Shown piece by piece: positions 19,692 through 30,321 of a stretch of DNA of 64,000 nt (its first letter is position 1; every line of letters begins with the position of its first letter). The DNA lies in assembly GCA_028292625.1 (NCBI GenBank), contig JAQGLY010000056.1, forward strand, positions 1-64,000, in the 5' to 3' direction. The stretch is from Herbaspirillum sp. (GTDB lineage: Bacteria > Pseudomonadota > Gammaproteobacteria > Burkholderiales > Burkholderiaceae_D). Under the pieces are notes generated by a model, which did no database searches, was not told where the DNA came from, and saw only the letters and a list, made by a program, of their open reading frames with translations. A program made the position numbers and the translations under genes.

Positions 19692-20765
19692 ATGAGTGAA
19701 CAGAAATTGCAGCCCCTGCGCGAGAAAATCGACGCGATCGACGCGCAATTGATCGAATTGCTGAACCAGCGCGCCCGCGTGGCGCAGGAAGTCGGCCACG
19801 TCAAGGCTGAAACCGGCGCGCCGGTGTTCCGTCCGGAACGCGAGGCGCAAGTGCTACGCAAAGTGGCCGAGGGCAATCCGGGCCCGTTGCCCGGCGTCGA
19901 CCTGCAAACCATTTTTCGCGAAGTCATGTCGGCTTGCCGCGCGTTGGAAAAACGCCTGACCGTCGCCTATCTGGGACCGCAGGGCACCTTCAGCGAACAG
20001 GCGGTGTTCCGCCAGTTCGGCCACGCGATTGCCGGCGCGCCTTGCGGCACCATCGATCAGGTGTTCCGCGACGTCGAGGCCGGCACCGCCGATTTCGGCG
20101 TGGTGCCGATCGAGAATTCGTCCGAAGGCGTGATCAACCGCACGCTCGATCTGCTGTTGCAGACCACGCTGACCATCAGCGGTGAAATCTCGATCCCGAT
20201 TCATCACAGCCTGATGACCAAGTCCGGCGCGATGGACGGCGTCAAGCGCATCTGCGCCCATTCGCAGGCGCTGGCGCAATGCGACGGCTGGCTCAAGGAG
20301 CATTATCCGACGCTGGGCCGCGATGCGGTGGCGTCGAATGCGGAAGCGGCGCGCATGGCCGGCGAGGATCCCGGCGTGGCCGCCATCGCCGGCGACATAG
20401 CCGCGCAGACTTACGGTCTGCAAGTGGTCAATGCGCACATCCAGGACGATCCGCACAACCGCACCCGTTTCGCCGTGATCGGCCGCCTGCAGACCGCGCC
20501 GTCGTCGCACGACCAGACCTCGATCGTACTGTCGGTGCCGAATCAGGCCGGCGCGGTGTATAAAATGCTGGCTCCGCTGGCCAGGCACGGCGTCTCGATG
20601 ACCCGTTTCGAGTCGCGTCCGGCGCGCATGGGCGCATGGGATTATTATTTCTATGTCGACCTCGAAGGTCACGCGGCCGACGAAAAAGTGGCGGAGGCGC
20701 TGGCCGAACTCAAGACAAACGCGGCGTTTTTCAAATTGCTCGGCTCGTATCCGTCCAGTTTGTAA
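19692..20765 (+). CDS. pheA: Bifunctional chorismate mutase / prephenate dehydratase (P-protein)
   Basis: The 357-residue protein has an AroQ chorismate mutase domain (residues about 1-90, LREKIDAIDAQLIELLNQRA), a prephenate dehydratase domain (about 95-270, with AYLGPQGTFSEQA and the catalytic-threonine region NRTRFAVIG) and a C-terminal ACT domain for phenylalanine feedback (about 280-355, with the ESRP motif in TRFESRPARM). It converts chorismate via prephenate to phenylpyruvate. The ATG at 19692 is chosen because AGAAAGG lies upstream and the protein then begins at the mutase helix. The intact ACT ESRP motif suggests normal Phe inhibition (inference). Confidence 0.95.
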   Translation: MSEQKLQPLREKIDAIDAQLIELLNQRARVAQEVGHVKAETGAPVFRPEREAQVLRKVAEGNPGPLPGVDLQTIFREVMSACRALEKRLTVAYLGPQGTFSEQAVFRQFGHAIAGAPCGTIDQVFRDVEAGTADFGVVPIENSSEGVINRTLDLLLQTTLTISGEISIPIHHSLMTKSGAMDGVKRICAHSQALAQCDGWLKEHYPTLGRDAVASNAEAARMAGEDPGVAAIAGDIAAQTYGLQVVNAHIQDDPHNRTRFAVIGRLQTAPSSHDQTSIVLSVPNQAGAVYKMLAPLARHGVSMTRFESRPARMGAWDYYFYVDLEGHAADEKVAEALAELKTNAAFFKLLGSYPSSL

Positions 20766-20831
20766 GGCCGGCGGCGGGGGTTCGACGTCGATCGTCGGCC
20801 CTCAATTTACAATGATTTTTGAAAGTGCAAA

Positions 20832-21938
20832 ATGGCAGTTAAATTCGGTCCGGAATATGTGCGCGCGATTGCTCCATACCAGGGCGGCAAACCGATTGCG
20901 GAAGTCGCGCGCGAATTCGGTTTGAAAGAATCCGACATCGTCAAACTGGCGTCCAACGAAAACCCGCTGGGCATGCCGCAGTCGGCGCGCGACGCGATGC
21001 AACGGGCGGTCGCCGATATCGGCCGCTATCCGGACTCCAACGGTTTCGAGCTGAAAGCGGCGATCACCCGCAAGCACAATGTGCCCGAGGACTGGATCAC
21101 GCTGGGCAACGGCAGTAACGACATTCTGGAGCTGGCGGCGCACGCGTTCGTGCAACCGGGCCAGTCCGTCGTATTTTCCGAATATGCTTTTCTGGTGTAT
21201 GCGCTGGCGACCCAGGCCGCCGGCGCGCGCGCGATCGTGGTGCCGTCGCGGCAATACGGTCACGATCTGCAAGCGATGGCGGCCGCCGTCGCGGACGATA
21301 CCCGGCTGATTTACATCGCCAATCCGAACAATCCGACCGGTACTTTCGCGCCGGCCGCCGAGCTCGAAGCGTTCCTGCGGAAAGTGCCGGAGCATGTCGT
21401 TGTCGTGCTCGACGAAGCGTACACCGATTACCTGCCTGCCGAGCTGCGTTACGACGCGATCGCATGGGTCGCCAAATATCCGAATCTGCTGGTTTCGCGT
21501 ACTTTATCCAAGGCCTACGGTCTGGCCGGTTTGCGCATCGGCTACGCGATTGCGCAGCCCGGCATTACCGATTTGCTCAACCGCATCCGGCAGCCGTTCA
21601 ATGTCAATTCGCTGGCGCAGGCCGCCGCGGTGGCGGCGCTGGCCGACAGTGAGTTTTTGGCGCGCAGCGCTTCTGTGAACGCGGCGGGTTATCAGGCGCT
21701 GACCAAGGCGTTCGACGAAATGAAACTGCCCTATCTGTCGTCGTTCGGCAATTTCGTGATGGTGCAGGTCGGCGACGACGACGCCGCCGGCGCCCGCGTC
21801 AATCTGGCGTTGCTGAAAAGAGGCGTCATCGCGCGTCCGCTGGCCAATTACGGCTTGTCGAAATGGCTGCGCGTCACTATCGGCCTGCCGGAAGAAAACG
21901 CGGCATTTCTGCATGCATTGAAAACCATATTGGGCTGA
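20832..21938 (+). CDS. hisC: Histidinol-phosphate / aromatic aminotransferase
   Basis: The 368-residue class I/II PLP aminotransferase has LASNENPLGMP near the N-terminus, NPNNPTGTF, the LDEAYTDYLP aspartate-tyrosine region, and the PLP lysine in SRTLSKAYGLAGLRIGY. It matches HisC. In this supraoperon position between pheA and tyrA the enzyme commonly also transaminates phenylpyruvate and 4-hydroxyphenylpyruvate, so it may serve aromatic synthesis as well as histidine (family knowledge; the substrate range here is inferred). It is followed by tyrA after 7 bp. Confidence 0.93.
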   Translation: MAVKFGPEYVRAIAPYQGGKPIAEVAREFGLKESDIVKLASNENPLGMPQSARDAMQRAVADIGRYPDSNGFELKAAITRKHNVPEDWITLGNGSNDILELAAHAFVQPGQSVVFSEYAFLVYALATQAAGARAIVVPSRQYGHDLQAMAAAVADDTRLIYIANPNNPTGTFAPAAELEAFLRKVPEHVVVVLDEAYTDYLPAELRYDAIAWVAKYPNLLVSRTLSKAYGLAGLRIGYAIAQPGITDLLNRIRQPFNVNSLAQAAAVAALADSEFLARSASVNAAGYQALTKAFDEMKLPYLSSFGNFVMVQVGDDDAAGARVNLALLKRGVIARPLANYGLSKWLRVTIGLPEENAAFLHALKTILG

Positions 21939-21945
21939 GCGCATC

Positions 21946-22842
21946 GTGGCTGTCGTATTTAAAAAAATAGCGGTATTCGGCGTCGGACTGATCGGCGGTT
22001 CCTTTGCGCTGGGTTTGAAAAAATCCGGCGCGGTCGAACGCATCGTCGGCGTCGGCCGCAGCGCAGCCGCGATACAGCGTGCCTGCGAACTCGGCATTAT
22101 CGACAGCGCCGCCGCTTCGGCGGCGGACGCGGTGCGGGATGCCGATCTGGTGCTGATCGCCGCGCCGGTGGCGCAGACCGCCGCGATTTTGCGCGGCATT
22201 GCGCCGCATTTGCAGCCGCATACCGTGGTCACCGATGCCGGCAGCACCAAATCCGATGTGGTGCAGGCGGCGCGCGAGGCGCTGGGCGACCGGGTTGCGC
22301 AATTCGTGCCCGGCCATCCGATTGCGGGCGGCGAACGCAACGGCCCGGAAGCGGCGCTGGCCGGTTTGTACCAGGGCAAGAAAGTGGTGTTGACCGCGCT
22401 GCCGGAAAATACTTCCGAGCAGGTCGAACGGGTGGCGCAGGCATGGCGGCTGTGCGGCGCCGAGATCCACCATCTGATGCCGCAGGAGCACGACCGCGTC
22501 TTCGCGGCGGTCAGTCATCTGCCGCATCTGCTGGCGTTTGCGCTGGTCGACGACATGACCCGGCAGCCGCATGCCGACGTGCTGTTTCAGTATGCGGCCA
22601 GCGGATTCCGCGATTTCACCCGGATCGCCGCCTCATCGCCGGAAATGTGGCGCGACATCGCGCTGGCCAACCAACCGGCGCTGCTGCACGAACTGGACGG
22701 CTACATGGCGCAATTGCAGCGCATGCGGGCAGCGCTGGCGGCCGGCGACGGCGCGCAATTGCACGCCATGTTCGCCAATGCGCAGCAGGCCCGGCATACA
22801 TGGGGCGCCGCAATGGAAAAGCCGGAAGAAGGCGCTAAATAA
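21946..22842 (+). CDS. tyrA: Prephenate dehydrogenase
   Basis: The 298-residue protein opens with a Rossmann fold (IAVFGVGLIGGSFALGLKKSG) and has the TyrA-family DAGSTKSDV and GHPIAGGERNGPEAA segments that hold catalytic residues for oxidative decarboxylation of prephenate to 4-hydroxyphenylpyruvate. It begins with GTG at 21946, seven bases after hisC ends, so translation is probably coupled. No fused ACT domain is present. Some relatives prefer arogenate (cyclohexadienyl dehydrogenase), which I cannot exclude. Confidence 0.93.
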   Translation: MAVVFKKIAVFGVGLIGGSFALGLKKSGAVERIVGVGRSAAAIQRACELGIIDSAAASAADAVRDADLVLIAAPVAQTAAILRGIAPHLQPHTVVTDAGSTKSDVVQAAREALGDRVAQFVPGHPIAGGERNGPEAALAGLYQGKKVVLTALPENTSEQVERVAQAWRLCGAEIHHLMPQEHDRVFAAVSHLPHLLAFALVDDMTRQPHADVLFQYAASGFRDFTRIAASSPEMWRDIALANQPALLHELDGYMAQLQRMRAALAAGDGAQLHAMFANAQQARHTWGAAMEKPEEGAK

Positions 22843-22944
22843 TTCTGCAATGCGAAGTCTGCAATGTGTTTGCAAACCGCCGATGCAACGCTTTTCGTTG
22901 CAAGTTGTCATTCACCTAATATCAACCCGCCCCCACCCATTGCG

Positions 22945-24276
22945 ATGAAACAATCTTATCCGCGCCATATCGATCTGGAACCGACCGCGCATGCGCAGGG
23001 GACGGTACGCCTGCCCGGTTCCAAAAGCATCTCCAACCGCACGCTGCTGCTGGCTGCGCTGGCCGGCGGCTCCACCCGCATTCTGGAATTGCTGGCGTCC
23101 GACGATACGCTGGTGATGCTGATGGCCCTGCAGCAATTGGGCGTCAAATGGGAGCAGACCGAAGGCACGCAGGACTACACCGTGCACGGCGTCCAAGGCG
23201 TGCTGCCGGTGCATCAGGCCGATCTGTTCATGGGCAATGCCGGCACCGCGATCCGCCCGCTGACGGCGGCGCTGGCGGTGATCGGCGGCGATTACACCCT
23301 GCACGGCGTGGCGCGCATGCATGAGCGGCCGATCGCCGACCTGGTCGATGCGCTCAACGGCGTCGGCATGCGCATCGAATACACCGGCGCGCAGGGCTTT
23401 CCGCCGCTGCATATCCGCCGCGGCCAGTTCAACGGTGACACGCTGCGCGTGCGCGGCAATGTCTCCAGCCAATATCTGACCGCGCTGCTGATGGCGGCGC
23501 CCTTGATCAGCCAGGAGCGCGCCGTGACGATCGAGGTGATCGGCGAACTGATTTCCAAACCGTATATCGAGATCACGCTGAATTTGATACGCCGCTTCGG
23601 TGTGACCGTCGAGCGCGACGGCTGGCAGAAATTCACGGTGCAGCCGGACCAGTGTTACCGCAGCCCGGGCAGCATTCACGTGGAAGGCGACGCCTCGTCG
23701 GCATCGTATTTCCTGGCGGCGGGCGCCATCGCCGGCGGTCCGGTGCGGGTCGAAGGCGTCGGACGGGACAGCATTCAGGGCGACGTGCATTTTGTGGAGG
23801 CGCTGCAACGGATGGGTGTGACGATCGCGATGGGCGACCACTGGCTGGAAGCGGCGTCGAACGGCCCGCTGAAGGCGATCGACGCCGATTTCAACCATAT
23901 TCCCGACGCCGCGATGACCATCGCCGTCGCCGCGCTGTATGCGGACGGGCCGAGCACGCTGCGCAATATCGGCAGCTGGCGCGTCAAGGAAACCGACCGG
24001 CTGGCGGCGATGGCGACCGAATTGCGCAAGCTCGGCGCCACCGTGGTAGAAGGCGACGATTACCTGACCATCGTGCCGCCGGCCGGGCAGTTGCAGGCGG
24101 CCACCATCGACACCTACGACGATCACCGCATGGCGATGTGTTTTTCGCTGGCGTCGCTGGATGGCGCGGCGCGGCGGGGCAACCGGATCCGCATCAACGA
24201 CCCGAAATGCGTCGCCAAGACCTTCCCCGATTATTTTTCCGCATTTGCCGGCATTGCCCGGCAGACATTGATCTGA
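22945..24276 (+). CDS. aroA: 3-phosphoshikimate 1-carboxyvinyltransferase (EPSP synthase)
   Basis: The 443-residue protein makes EPSP from shikimate-3-phosphate and PEP. Landmarks are [15 protein letters not shown] (substrate-binding Lys and Ser), [17 protein letters not shown] (the class-defining GNAGTA loop), [12 protein letters not shown] and [10 protein letters not shown] start at the ATG at 22945; the longer frame adds 27 residues with no family match. The GNAGTA loop is the canonical glyphosate-sensitive (class I) form (family knowledge). It lies about 100 bp after tyrA, with cmk following. Confidence 0.95.
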   Translation: MKQSYPRHIDLEPTAHAQGTVRLPGSKSISNRTLLLAALAGGSTRILELLASDDTLVMLMALQQLGVKWEQTEGTQDYTVHGVQGVLPVHQADLFMGNAGTAIRPLTAALAVIGGDYTLHGVARMHERPIADLVDALNGVGMRIEYTGAQGFPPLHIRRGQFNGDTLRVRGNVSSQYLTALLMAAPLISQERAVTIEVIGELISKPYIEITLNLIRRFGVTVERDGWQKFTVQPDQCYRSPGSIHVEGDASSASYFLAAGAIAGGPVRVEGVGRDSIQGDVHFVEALQRMGVTIAMGDHWLEAASNGPLKAIDADFNHIPDAAMTIAVAALYADGPSTLRNIGSWRVKETDRLAAMATELRKLGATVVEGDDYLTIVPPAGQLQAATIDTYDDHRMAMCFSLASLDGAARRGNRIRINDPKCVAKTFPDYFSAFAGIARQTLI

Positions 24277-24333
24277 CGCCGCGGCCGGTCCGCATCGTTG
24301 CACGCATTTATTTTAAAAAAAAACGGAAAACCC

Positions 24334-24996
24334 ATGACGTCACAACGCATCCCCGTCATTACGATTGACGGCCCGACCGCCTCCGGAAAGGGCACCGTGG
24401 CGCAGCTGGTGGCCCAGGAACTCGCCTTTCACTATCTGGACTCGGGTGCCTTGTACCGGCTGACGGCGCTGTCGGCGATGCGCAGCGGCGCCGAGCTGGA
24501 CGACCCGGCGACGCTGGGCCGGCTGGCGCAACGGCTGCCGTGCCGTTTTGCCGGCGACAAGGTGTTGCTGGGAGACGACGACGTCAGCCAAGCCATTCGC
24601 GCCGAAGAAGTCGGCAACAACGCGTCCAGAATCGCCGCGCTGCCCACCGTACGGCAGGCGCTGGTCGAGCTGCAATTGGGCTTTCGCACCGCCCCCGGCC
24701 TGGTGGCGGACGGGCGCGATATGGGGACGGTGATTTTCCCCGACGCGCCGCTGAAAGTGTTTTTGACCGCAAGCGCCGAGCGCAGGGCCGAAAGGCGATA
24801 TAAGCAATTGATTGCGAAGGGTTTTTCTGCTAATATTCACGACCTTTTAAACGATTTGAAGGAACGGGACGCGCGGGATATCAATCGCAGCTCCGCTCCG
24901 CTCAGACCGGCAGAGGGTGCGCATTTGCTGGATACCTCCGAAATGACCGTCGAACAGGCGGTGCGTCAGGTACTCGGTTGGTACGCGGCAGTATAG
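24334..24996 (+). CDS. cmk: Cytidylate kinase
   Basis: The 220-residue P-loop kinase phosphorylates CMP and dCMP. The Walker A loop is [10 protein letters not shown] near residue 11; [24 protein letters not shown] and [13 protein letters not shown] are the CMP-binding and LID signatures. The ATG at 24334 gives the standard N-terminus. It sits between aroA and rpsA as in most proteobacteria. Confidence 0.96.
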   Translation: MTSQRIPVITIDGPTASGKGTVAQLVAQELAFHYLDSGALYRLTALSAMRSGAELDDPATLGRLAQRLPCRFAGDKVLLGDDDVSQAIRAEEVGNNASRIAALPTVRQALVELQLGFRTAPGLVADGRDMGTVIFPDAPLKVFLTASAERRAERRYKQLIAKGFSANIHDLLNDLKERDARDINRSSAPLRPAEGAHLLDTSEMTVEQAVRQVLGWYAAV

Positions 24997-25129
24997 AAAC
25001 AGCAGCAAACCGTCGCCCGGCCGGACGCAAAGTCTTGTCGGGTATTGAACAACCTAACCCCTTATATTTCTGCGCCGGCGTTGTTGCCGATGCATACTGA
25101 AAAAATATATCGGCCAACTCTCAAATCAC

Positions 25130-26848
25130 ATGTCTACAACGACCATTCTTAACCAAGGTTCCACCGGCCCCGACAGTTTCGCGGCCCTTTTTGAAGAATC
25201 GCTATCGCGTCAGGATATGCGTTCTGGTGAAGTCATTTCCGCTGAAGTCGTCCGCCTCGACCATAACTTCGTTATCGTCAACGCCGGCCTGAAGTCGGAA
25301 GCCTTCATTCCAATCGAAGAATTTAAAAATGACAACGGCGAACTCGAAGTCAACGTCGGCGATTTCATCTCCGTCGCGATCGAATCGCTGGAAAACGGTT
25401 TCGGCGACACCATCCTGTCGCGCGACAAGGCCAAGCGTCTGGCATCGTGGCTCTCGCTGGAAAAAGCGATGGAGTCCGGCGAGATCGTCATCGGTACTGT
25501 CAACGGCAAGGTCAAGGGCGGCCTGACCGTTCTGACCAACGGCATTCGCGCCTTCCTGCCGGGTTCGCTGGTCGATACCCGTCCGGTCAAGGACACCACG
25601 CCGTTCGAAGGCAAGACTCTGGAATTCAAGGTCATCAAGCTTGACCGCAAGCGTAACAACGTCGTGCTGTCGCGCCGCGCCGTCATCGAAGCATCGATGG
25701 GCGAAGAGCGTCAGAAGCTGATGGAAACGCTGAAAGAAGGCACCGTGGTCAACGGTATCGTCAAAAACATCACCGACTATGGCGCATTCGTGGATCTGGG
25801 CGGTATCGACGGCCTGTTGCACATCACCGATCTGGCATGGCGTCGCGTGCGTCACCCGTCCGAAGTGCTGACCGTCGGCCAGGAAATCACCGCCAAGGTT
25901 CTGAAATACGATCAAGAGAAGAATCGCGTTTCGCTGGGCGTGAAGCAACTGGGCGACGATCCATGGACCGGTCTGTCGCGTCGCTATCCGCAAGGCACCC
26001 GTCTGTTCGGCAAGGTCACCAACCTGACCGACTATGGCGCATTCGTTGAAGTCGAACAAGGTATCGAAGGCCTGGTGCACGTCTCCGAAATGGACTGGAC
26101 CAACAAGAACGTGGCGCCGAACAAAATCGTGCAACTGGGCGATGAAGTCGAAGTCATGGTTCTGGAAATCGACGAAGAACGCCGCCGTATCAGTCTGGGC
26201 ATGAAGCAGTGCAAGGCCAATCCTTGGGACGACTTCGCAGTGACCCACAAGAAGGGCGACAAGGTCAAGGGCGCGATCAAATCGATCACCGACTTCGGCG
26301 TGTTCATCGGCCTGGCCGGCAATATCGACGGCCTGGTGCATTTGTCCGATCTGTCCTGGACGGAAACCGGCGAAGAAGCCGTGCGCCGCTTCAAGAAGGG
26401 CGACGAACTGGAAGCAGTCGTGCTGGCGATCGACGTCGAACGCGAACGCGTTTCGCTGGGCGTCAAGCAGCTCGAAGGCGATCCGTTCAACAACTACGCT
26501 GCAATGAACGACAAGGGCGCGCTGGTTACCGGCACGGTCAAGTCGGTCGAGCCTAAGGGCGCAGTGATCCAGTTGTCGGATGAAGTCGAAGGCTATCTGC
26601 GCGCTTCCGAAATCTCGCGCGATCGCGTCGAAGATGCCGGTACGCACCTGAAAGTCGGCGACACCGTCGAAGCGCTGGTGATCAATATCGATCGCAAGGC
26701 ACGCGGCATTCAATTGTCGATCAAGGCGAAAGACAATGTCGAAACCCAGGAAGCGATGCAAAAGATGTCGACCACCGACTCCAATGCCGCTTCCGGCACG
26801 ACCAGCCTGGGCGCCTTGTTGAAGGCCAAGTTCGATAACAAGAACTGA
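25130..26848 (+). CDS. rpsA: 30S ribosomal protein S1
   Basis: The 572-residue protein has six S1 RNA-binding repeats: two degenerate N-terminal ones that attach to the ribosome and four conserved ones with [53 protein letters not shown] and a more diverged last repeat. S1 unwinds and delivers mRNA to the 30S subunit and is the main reason genes lacking a good ribosome binding site are translated. The 133-bp leader before the ATG could hold autoregulatory structure, though I cannot define one. ihfB follows after 14 bp. Confidence 0.97.
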   Translation: MSTTTILNQGSTGPDSFAALFEESLSRQDMRSGEVISAEVVRLDHNFVIVNAGLKSEAFIPIEEFKNDNGELEVNVGDFISVAIESLENGFGDTILSRDKAKRLASWLSLEKAMESGEIVIGTVNGKVKGGLTVLTNGIRAFLPGSLVDTRPVKDTTPFEGKTLEFKVIKLDRKRNNVVLSRRAVIEASMGEERQKLMETLKEGTVVNGIVKNITDYGAFVDLGGIDGLLHITDLAWRRVRHPSEVLTVGQEITAKVLKYDQEKNRVSLGVKQLGDDPWTGLSRRYPQGTRLFGKVTNLTDYGAFVEVEQGIEGLVHVSEMDWTNKNVAPNKIVQLGDEVEVMVLEIDEERRRISLGMKQCKANPWDDFAVTHKKGDKVKGAIKSITDFGVFIGLAGNIDGLVHLSDLSWTETGEEAVRRFKKGDELEAVVLAIDVERERVSLGVKQLEGDPFNNYAAMNDKGALVTGTVKSVEPKGAVIQLSDEVEGYLRASEISRDRVEDAGTHLKVGDTVEALVINIDRKARGIQLSIKAKDNVETQEAMQKMSTTDSNAASGTTSLGALLKAKFDNKN

Positions 26849-26862
26849 TTGTCGAGCGCTGA

Positions 26863-27168
26863 ATGACAAAGTCGGAGCTGATAGCCCGCCTGGCCGAGCG
26901 TTATCCGCAACTGGTAGCCAAGGATGCGGATTATGCGGTCAAAACGATACTCGATGCGATGGTGGAGGCTTTGTCCGCCGGTCAGCGCATCGAAATACGT
27001 GGTTTTGGCAGTTTTGCGCTCAATCGCCGACCGCCTCGTATCGGGCGCAATCCGAAGTCCGGCGACGAGGTGATGGTGCCCGAAAGACGGGTGCCTCATT
27101 TCAAGCCGGGCAAGGCCTTGCGCGAACGGGTGGACGTGATGGTGGGTCAACCGATCAAGGAAGACTAA
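26863..27168 (+). CDS. ihfB: Integration host factor subunit beta
   Basis: The 101-residue DNABII protein starts [15 protein letters not shown] and carries the DNA-bending arm with [23 protein letters not shown], including the proline that intercalates into DNA. With IHF-alpha (encoded elsewhere) it bends DNA by about 160 degrees. The rpsA-ihfB order is conserved in proteobacteria. A strong terminator follows. Confidence 0.96.
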   Translation: MTKSELIARLAERYPQLVAKDADYAVKTILDAMVEALSAGQRIEIRGFGSFALNRRPPRIGRNPKSGDEVMVPERRVPHFKPGKALRERVDVMVGQPIKED

Positions 27169-27195
27169 GTTATTGCAAGCAGCTGTAAAAAATGA

Positions 27196-27225
27196 AAAAC
27201 GGCGTCTCCGGATGCCGTTTTTTTT
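27196..27225 (+). terminator. Intrinsic terminator after ihfB
   Basis: An 11-bp stem (27196-27206 with 27211-27221, one G-T wobble) and a TCCG loop are followed by T residues to 27225. It ends the gyrA-to-ihfB transcription unit 28 bp after the ihfB stop. Confidence 0.93.
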
Positions 27226-27373
27226 CGCCCATAGGCGTTAGCCAAGCCCCCGTTCCACGGGTTTTTTAGGGTTTAAACCCATGGTTGCTTTGGTGGGCAT
27301 TTCTTTTCACGTACAATTTCGCATTTGCTGCCAATCGAGGCGATATCCCGCCTTCCTTAAAAGGACCCGCGCC

Positions 27374-27700
27374 ATGAAAATGATTTCCAGAGTCATCGCG
27401 ATTATTCTGTTTCTCGCATTCTTTGGGCTGGCGTTGAAAAACACCCATCTGGTTGCCCTTAATTTTTTCCTCGGGTATCAACGCACCGATCCGCTGGCGT
27501 TGATCCTGCTGGTCTGTTTTGCCATCGGCGCTCTGCTCGGTATTATGGCGATGACGCCCAGCGTGTTCCGCCACCGGCGCGAAGCCGCCCGGCTTAGAAA
27601 GGCGCTGGCGGCGCTGCAGAAAGAACGCGAAGCCGAGTTGCGCGCGCAAACCCAGCCGCCGTTGCCGGACATCGTGCCCGGCTCGCACTACTTTCCCTGA
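27374..27700 (+). CDS. lapA: LapA-family inner-membrane protein (DUF1049)
   Basis: The 108-residue protein has two membrane helices (about residues 5-22 and 39-60) and a basic C-terminal coiled stretch (RHRREAARLRKALAALQKEREAE), the pattern of LapA/YciS. LapA and LapB act together in lipopolysaccharide assembly and LpxC turnover in E. coli. The ATG at 27374 follows AAAAGGA. lapB starts 16 bp downstream, supporting one transcript. Confidence 0.88.
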   Translation: MKMISRVIAIILFLAFFGLALKNTHLVALNFFLGYQRTDPLALILLVCFAIGALLGIMAMTPSVFRHRREAARLRKALAALQKEREAELRAQTQPPLPDIVPGSHYFP

Positions 27701-27715
27701 TCGGACAGAGCGTCT

Positions 27716-28891
27716 ATGGAATTCGAATTTTGGTGGTTGCTCGGCATTCCGGTATTTTTCGGTCTTGGCTGGCTGGCCGCGCGCGTCGACATCAATCAAC
27801 TGGTTTCGGAGTCGCGCACTTTGCCGCGCGGCTATTTCAAGGGGCTCAATTTTCTGCTGAACGAGCAACCGGACAAGGCGATCGACGCCTTCATCGAAAT
27901 CGTTATACTGGACCCCGAAACCGTCGATCTGCATTTCGCGCTCGGCAATCTGTTCCGCCGCCGCGGCGAAACCGAACGCGCGATCCGGGTCCACCAGAAC
28001 CTGCTGGCGCGCTCGGATCTGCCGCAGGAACAGCGTACTCAGGCGCAGTTCGAATTGGGCCAGGATTATCTGAAAGCCGGTTTGCTCGATCGCGCCGAAG
28101 AAAACTTCAACTATCTGATAGGCACCGCATACAACGCCGCGGCCGGCCGCGCGCTGCTGGAAATCTACCAGCGCGAGAAAGAATGGCAGCGGGCGATCGA
28201 AGCGGCGCAAAGTCTGCAGCAATCCGGCGCCGGCGGCCGCCAGCGCGAAATCGCCCAGTTCTATTGCGAACTGGCGCAGGACGAGCTGGTGCGCACCCAT
28301 GTCGACGCCGCAGTCGCCTTGCTGGAAAAGGCCCTGGCCGCCGATCGCAAGAGCGTGCGCGCCACCATGCTGCTGGGCGACGCCTTTCTGCTGAAAGACG
28401 ATGTCGAGGGCGCGCTGGCCGTCTGGCGCCGCGTCGAGCATCAGAGCGTGCCGCACGTGGCGCTGGTCGCAAAACGCCTGATGGACGGTCATCAACGCGC
28501 GGGCCGCACGCGCGAGGGCATCAATCTGATGCGCGCCTATCTGGCGGAAGCGCCTTCGATCGATTTGCTGGAGGTCGCTTTTCAAAGCGTGCTGGAGCTG
28601 GACGGCGTGGAGGCGGCCAATCAACTGGTCAGCGAAGAACTGCGCCGCACGCCGACGCTGCTGGCTCTCGATAAATTCCTGGAAGCACGTTTGATGAGCG
28701 CGCCGGCCGAAGGCCAGCCGGAGTTGACGCTGGTTAAAACGCTGGTCCACGGGTACACGCAAAAACTGGCGCGCTATCAATGCTCGCATTGCGGTTTCAA
28801 GGCCCGCCAGTTTTACTGGCAATGTCCGGGTTGCAGCCAATGGGAAACCTATCCGCCGCGCAGAACGGAAGAACTGAACGTGATGAATTAG
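27716..28891 (+). CDS. lapB: Lipopolysaccharide assembly protein LapB (YciM)
   Basis: The 391-residue protein has an N-terminal membrane anchor (residues 5-20), nine or so TPR repeats (for example FALGNLFRRRGETERAI and QFELGQDYLKAGLLDRAEENF), and a C-terminal rubredoxin-like metal site with two CxxC pairs (CSHCGFKA and CPGCSQWE). This is the LapB architecture. In E. coli it directs LpxC degradation by FtsH and so tunes lipopolysaccharide synthesis. It follows lapA and precedes sugar-nucleotide and heptose genes. Confidence 0.94.
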   Translation: MEFEFWWLLGIPVFFGLGWLAARVDINQLVSESRTLPRGYFKGLNFLLNEQPDKAIDAFIEIVILDPETVDLHFALGNLFRRRGETERAIRVHQNLLARSDLPQEQRTQAQFELGQDYLKAGLLDRAEENFNYLIGTAYNAAAGRALLEIYQREKEWQRAIEAAQSLQQSGAGGRQREIAQFYCELAQDELVRTHVDAAVALLEKALAADRKSVRATMLLGDAFLLKDDVEGALAVWRRVEHQSVPHVALVAKRLMDGHQRAGRTREGINLMRAYLAEAPSIDLLEVAFQSVLELDGVEAANQLVSEELRRTPTLLALDKFLEARLMSAPAEGQPELTLVKTLVHGYTQKLARYQCSHCGFKARQFYWQCPGCSQWETYPPRRTEELNVMN

Positions 28892-28947
28892 GCGGCGGCG
28901 CTTCCCGGGTTTCATTTTAGAGATTTCTTAGAATTGACGGTTAACAC

Positions 28948-30321
28948 ATGAAAATAACGATTATTGGTACAGGTTATGTCGGACTGGTGACAGGCGCCTG
29001 TCTGGCCGAGCTCGGCAACGATGTTTTTTGTCTGGATGTGGATCAACGCAAAATCGATCTGCTCAATGGCGGCGGCATTCCGATTCATGAGCCGGGGCTG
29101 GAAGATATCGTCGCGCGCAATCGCGCCGCCGGCCGTCTGCGGTTTTCCACCGATGTCGCCGCCAGCGTCGCGCACGGCGACGTGCAGTTCATCGCGGTCG
29201 GCACGCCGCCGGACGAAGACGGCTCCGCCGATCTGCAATACGTGCTGGCGGCCGCGCGCAACATCGGCGCGCACATGCAGGGATTCAAGGTGATCGTCGA
29301 CAAATCGACCGTGCCGGTCGGCACCGCCGATAAAGTGCGCGCCGCCGTCATCGAGGCACAGCAGGGCGGCCAAAGCGAGTTCTCGGTGGTGTCGAATCCG
29401 GAGTTCCTGAAAGAAGGCGCCGCCGTCGAGGATTTCATGCGGCCCGACCGCATCGTGATCGGATGCGACGATACGCCGGCGGGGCGCAGGGCGCACGACA
29501 TGATGAAAACGCTGTATGCGCCGTTCAACCGCAATCACGAACGGACCTACTGGATGGACGTGCGTTCCGCCGAGTTCACCAAATATGCGGCCAATGCGAT
29601 GCTGGCCACGCGCATCTCGTTCATGAACGAACTGGCCAATCTGGCCGATTGCGTCGGCGTCGACATCGAAGCGGTGCGCCACGGCATCGGGTCCGATCCG
29701 CGCATCGGCCATAGCTTTCTGTATGCGGGATGCGGATACGGCGGATCCTGTTTTCCAAAGGATGTGCAGGCGCTGGAACGTACCGCGCGCGCGTACGGCC
29801 AGGACCTGCTGATCCTGCGCGCGGTCGAGCAGGTCAACCATCGGCAAAAACACGTACTGGGCGACAAGATCGCGGCCCGCTTCGGCGAGGACCTGGCCGG
29901 CAGGCATTTCGCGGTGTGGGGGCTGGCGTTCAAACCTAACACCGACGATATGCGGGAAGCGTCGTCGCGCGTATTGCTGGGTGAACTGCTGCGCCGCGGC
30001 GCCAGTGTCGCAGTGTACGACCCGGTGGCGATGGATGAGGCGCGCCGTGTGTTGAAACTGGATTTCGCCGAAGAGCCGGAAGCTTTCGCGCGGATCCGCT
30101 TCGCCGCCAGCCCGCAGGATGCGCTGCCCGACGCCGACGCGCTAGTCATCGTCACGGAATGGAAAGCCTTCCGCAGCCCCGATTTCGCGGCGTTGAAGAA
30201 ACTGTTGAAATCGCCGTTGATTTTCGACGGCCGCAATCTGTTCGAGCCGAGCGTCATCTCGGCGGCGGGTTTTGAATATCACGGCATCGGCCGTTCCATC
30301 CTGACCAAGGCCAATGCATGA
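28948..30321 (+). CDS. ugd: UDP-glucose 6-dehydrogenase
   Basis: The 457-residue enzyme oxidises UDP-glucose to UDP-glucuronate with NAD. It begins [21 protein letters not shown], has the STVPVGTAD segment, the catalytic cysteine in [13 protein letters not shown] near residue 267, and [15 protein letters not shown]. Its product feeds capsule, exopolysaccharide or 4-amino-arabinose lipid A modification. The stop overlaps the start of the heptose kinase gene as ATGA, so the two are coupled. Confidence 0.95.
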   Translation: MKITIIGTGYVGLVTGACLAELGNDVFCLDVDQRKIDLLNGGGIPIHEPGLEDIVARNRAAGRLRFSTDVAASVAHGDVQFIAVGTPPDEDGSADLQYVLAAARNIGAHMQGFKVIVDKSTVPVGTADKVRAAVIEAQQGGQSEFSVVSNPEFLKEGAAVEDFMRPDRIVIGCDDTPAGRRAHDMMKTLYAPFNRNHERTYWMDVRSAEFTKYAANAMLATRISFMNELANLADCVGVDIEAVRHGIGSDPRIGHSFLYAGCGYGGSCFPKDVQALERTARAYGQDLLILRAVEQVNHRQKHVLGDKIAARFGEDLAGRHFAVWGLAFKPNTDDMREASSRVLLGELLRRGASVAVYDPVAMDEARRVLKLDFAEEPEAFARIRFAASPQDALPDADALVIVTEWKAFRSPDFAALKKLLKSPLIFDGRNLFEPSVISAAGFEYHGIGRSILTKANA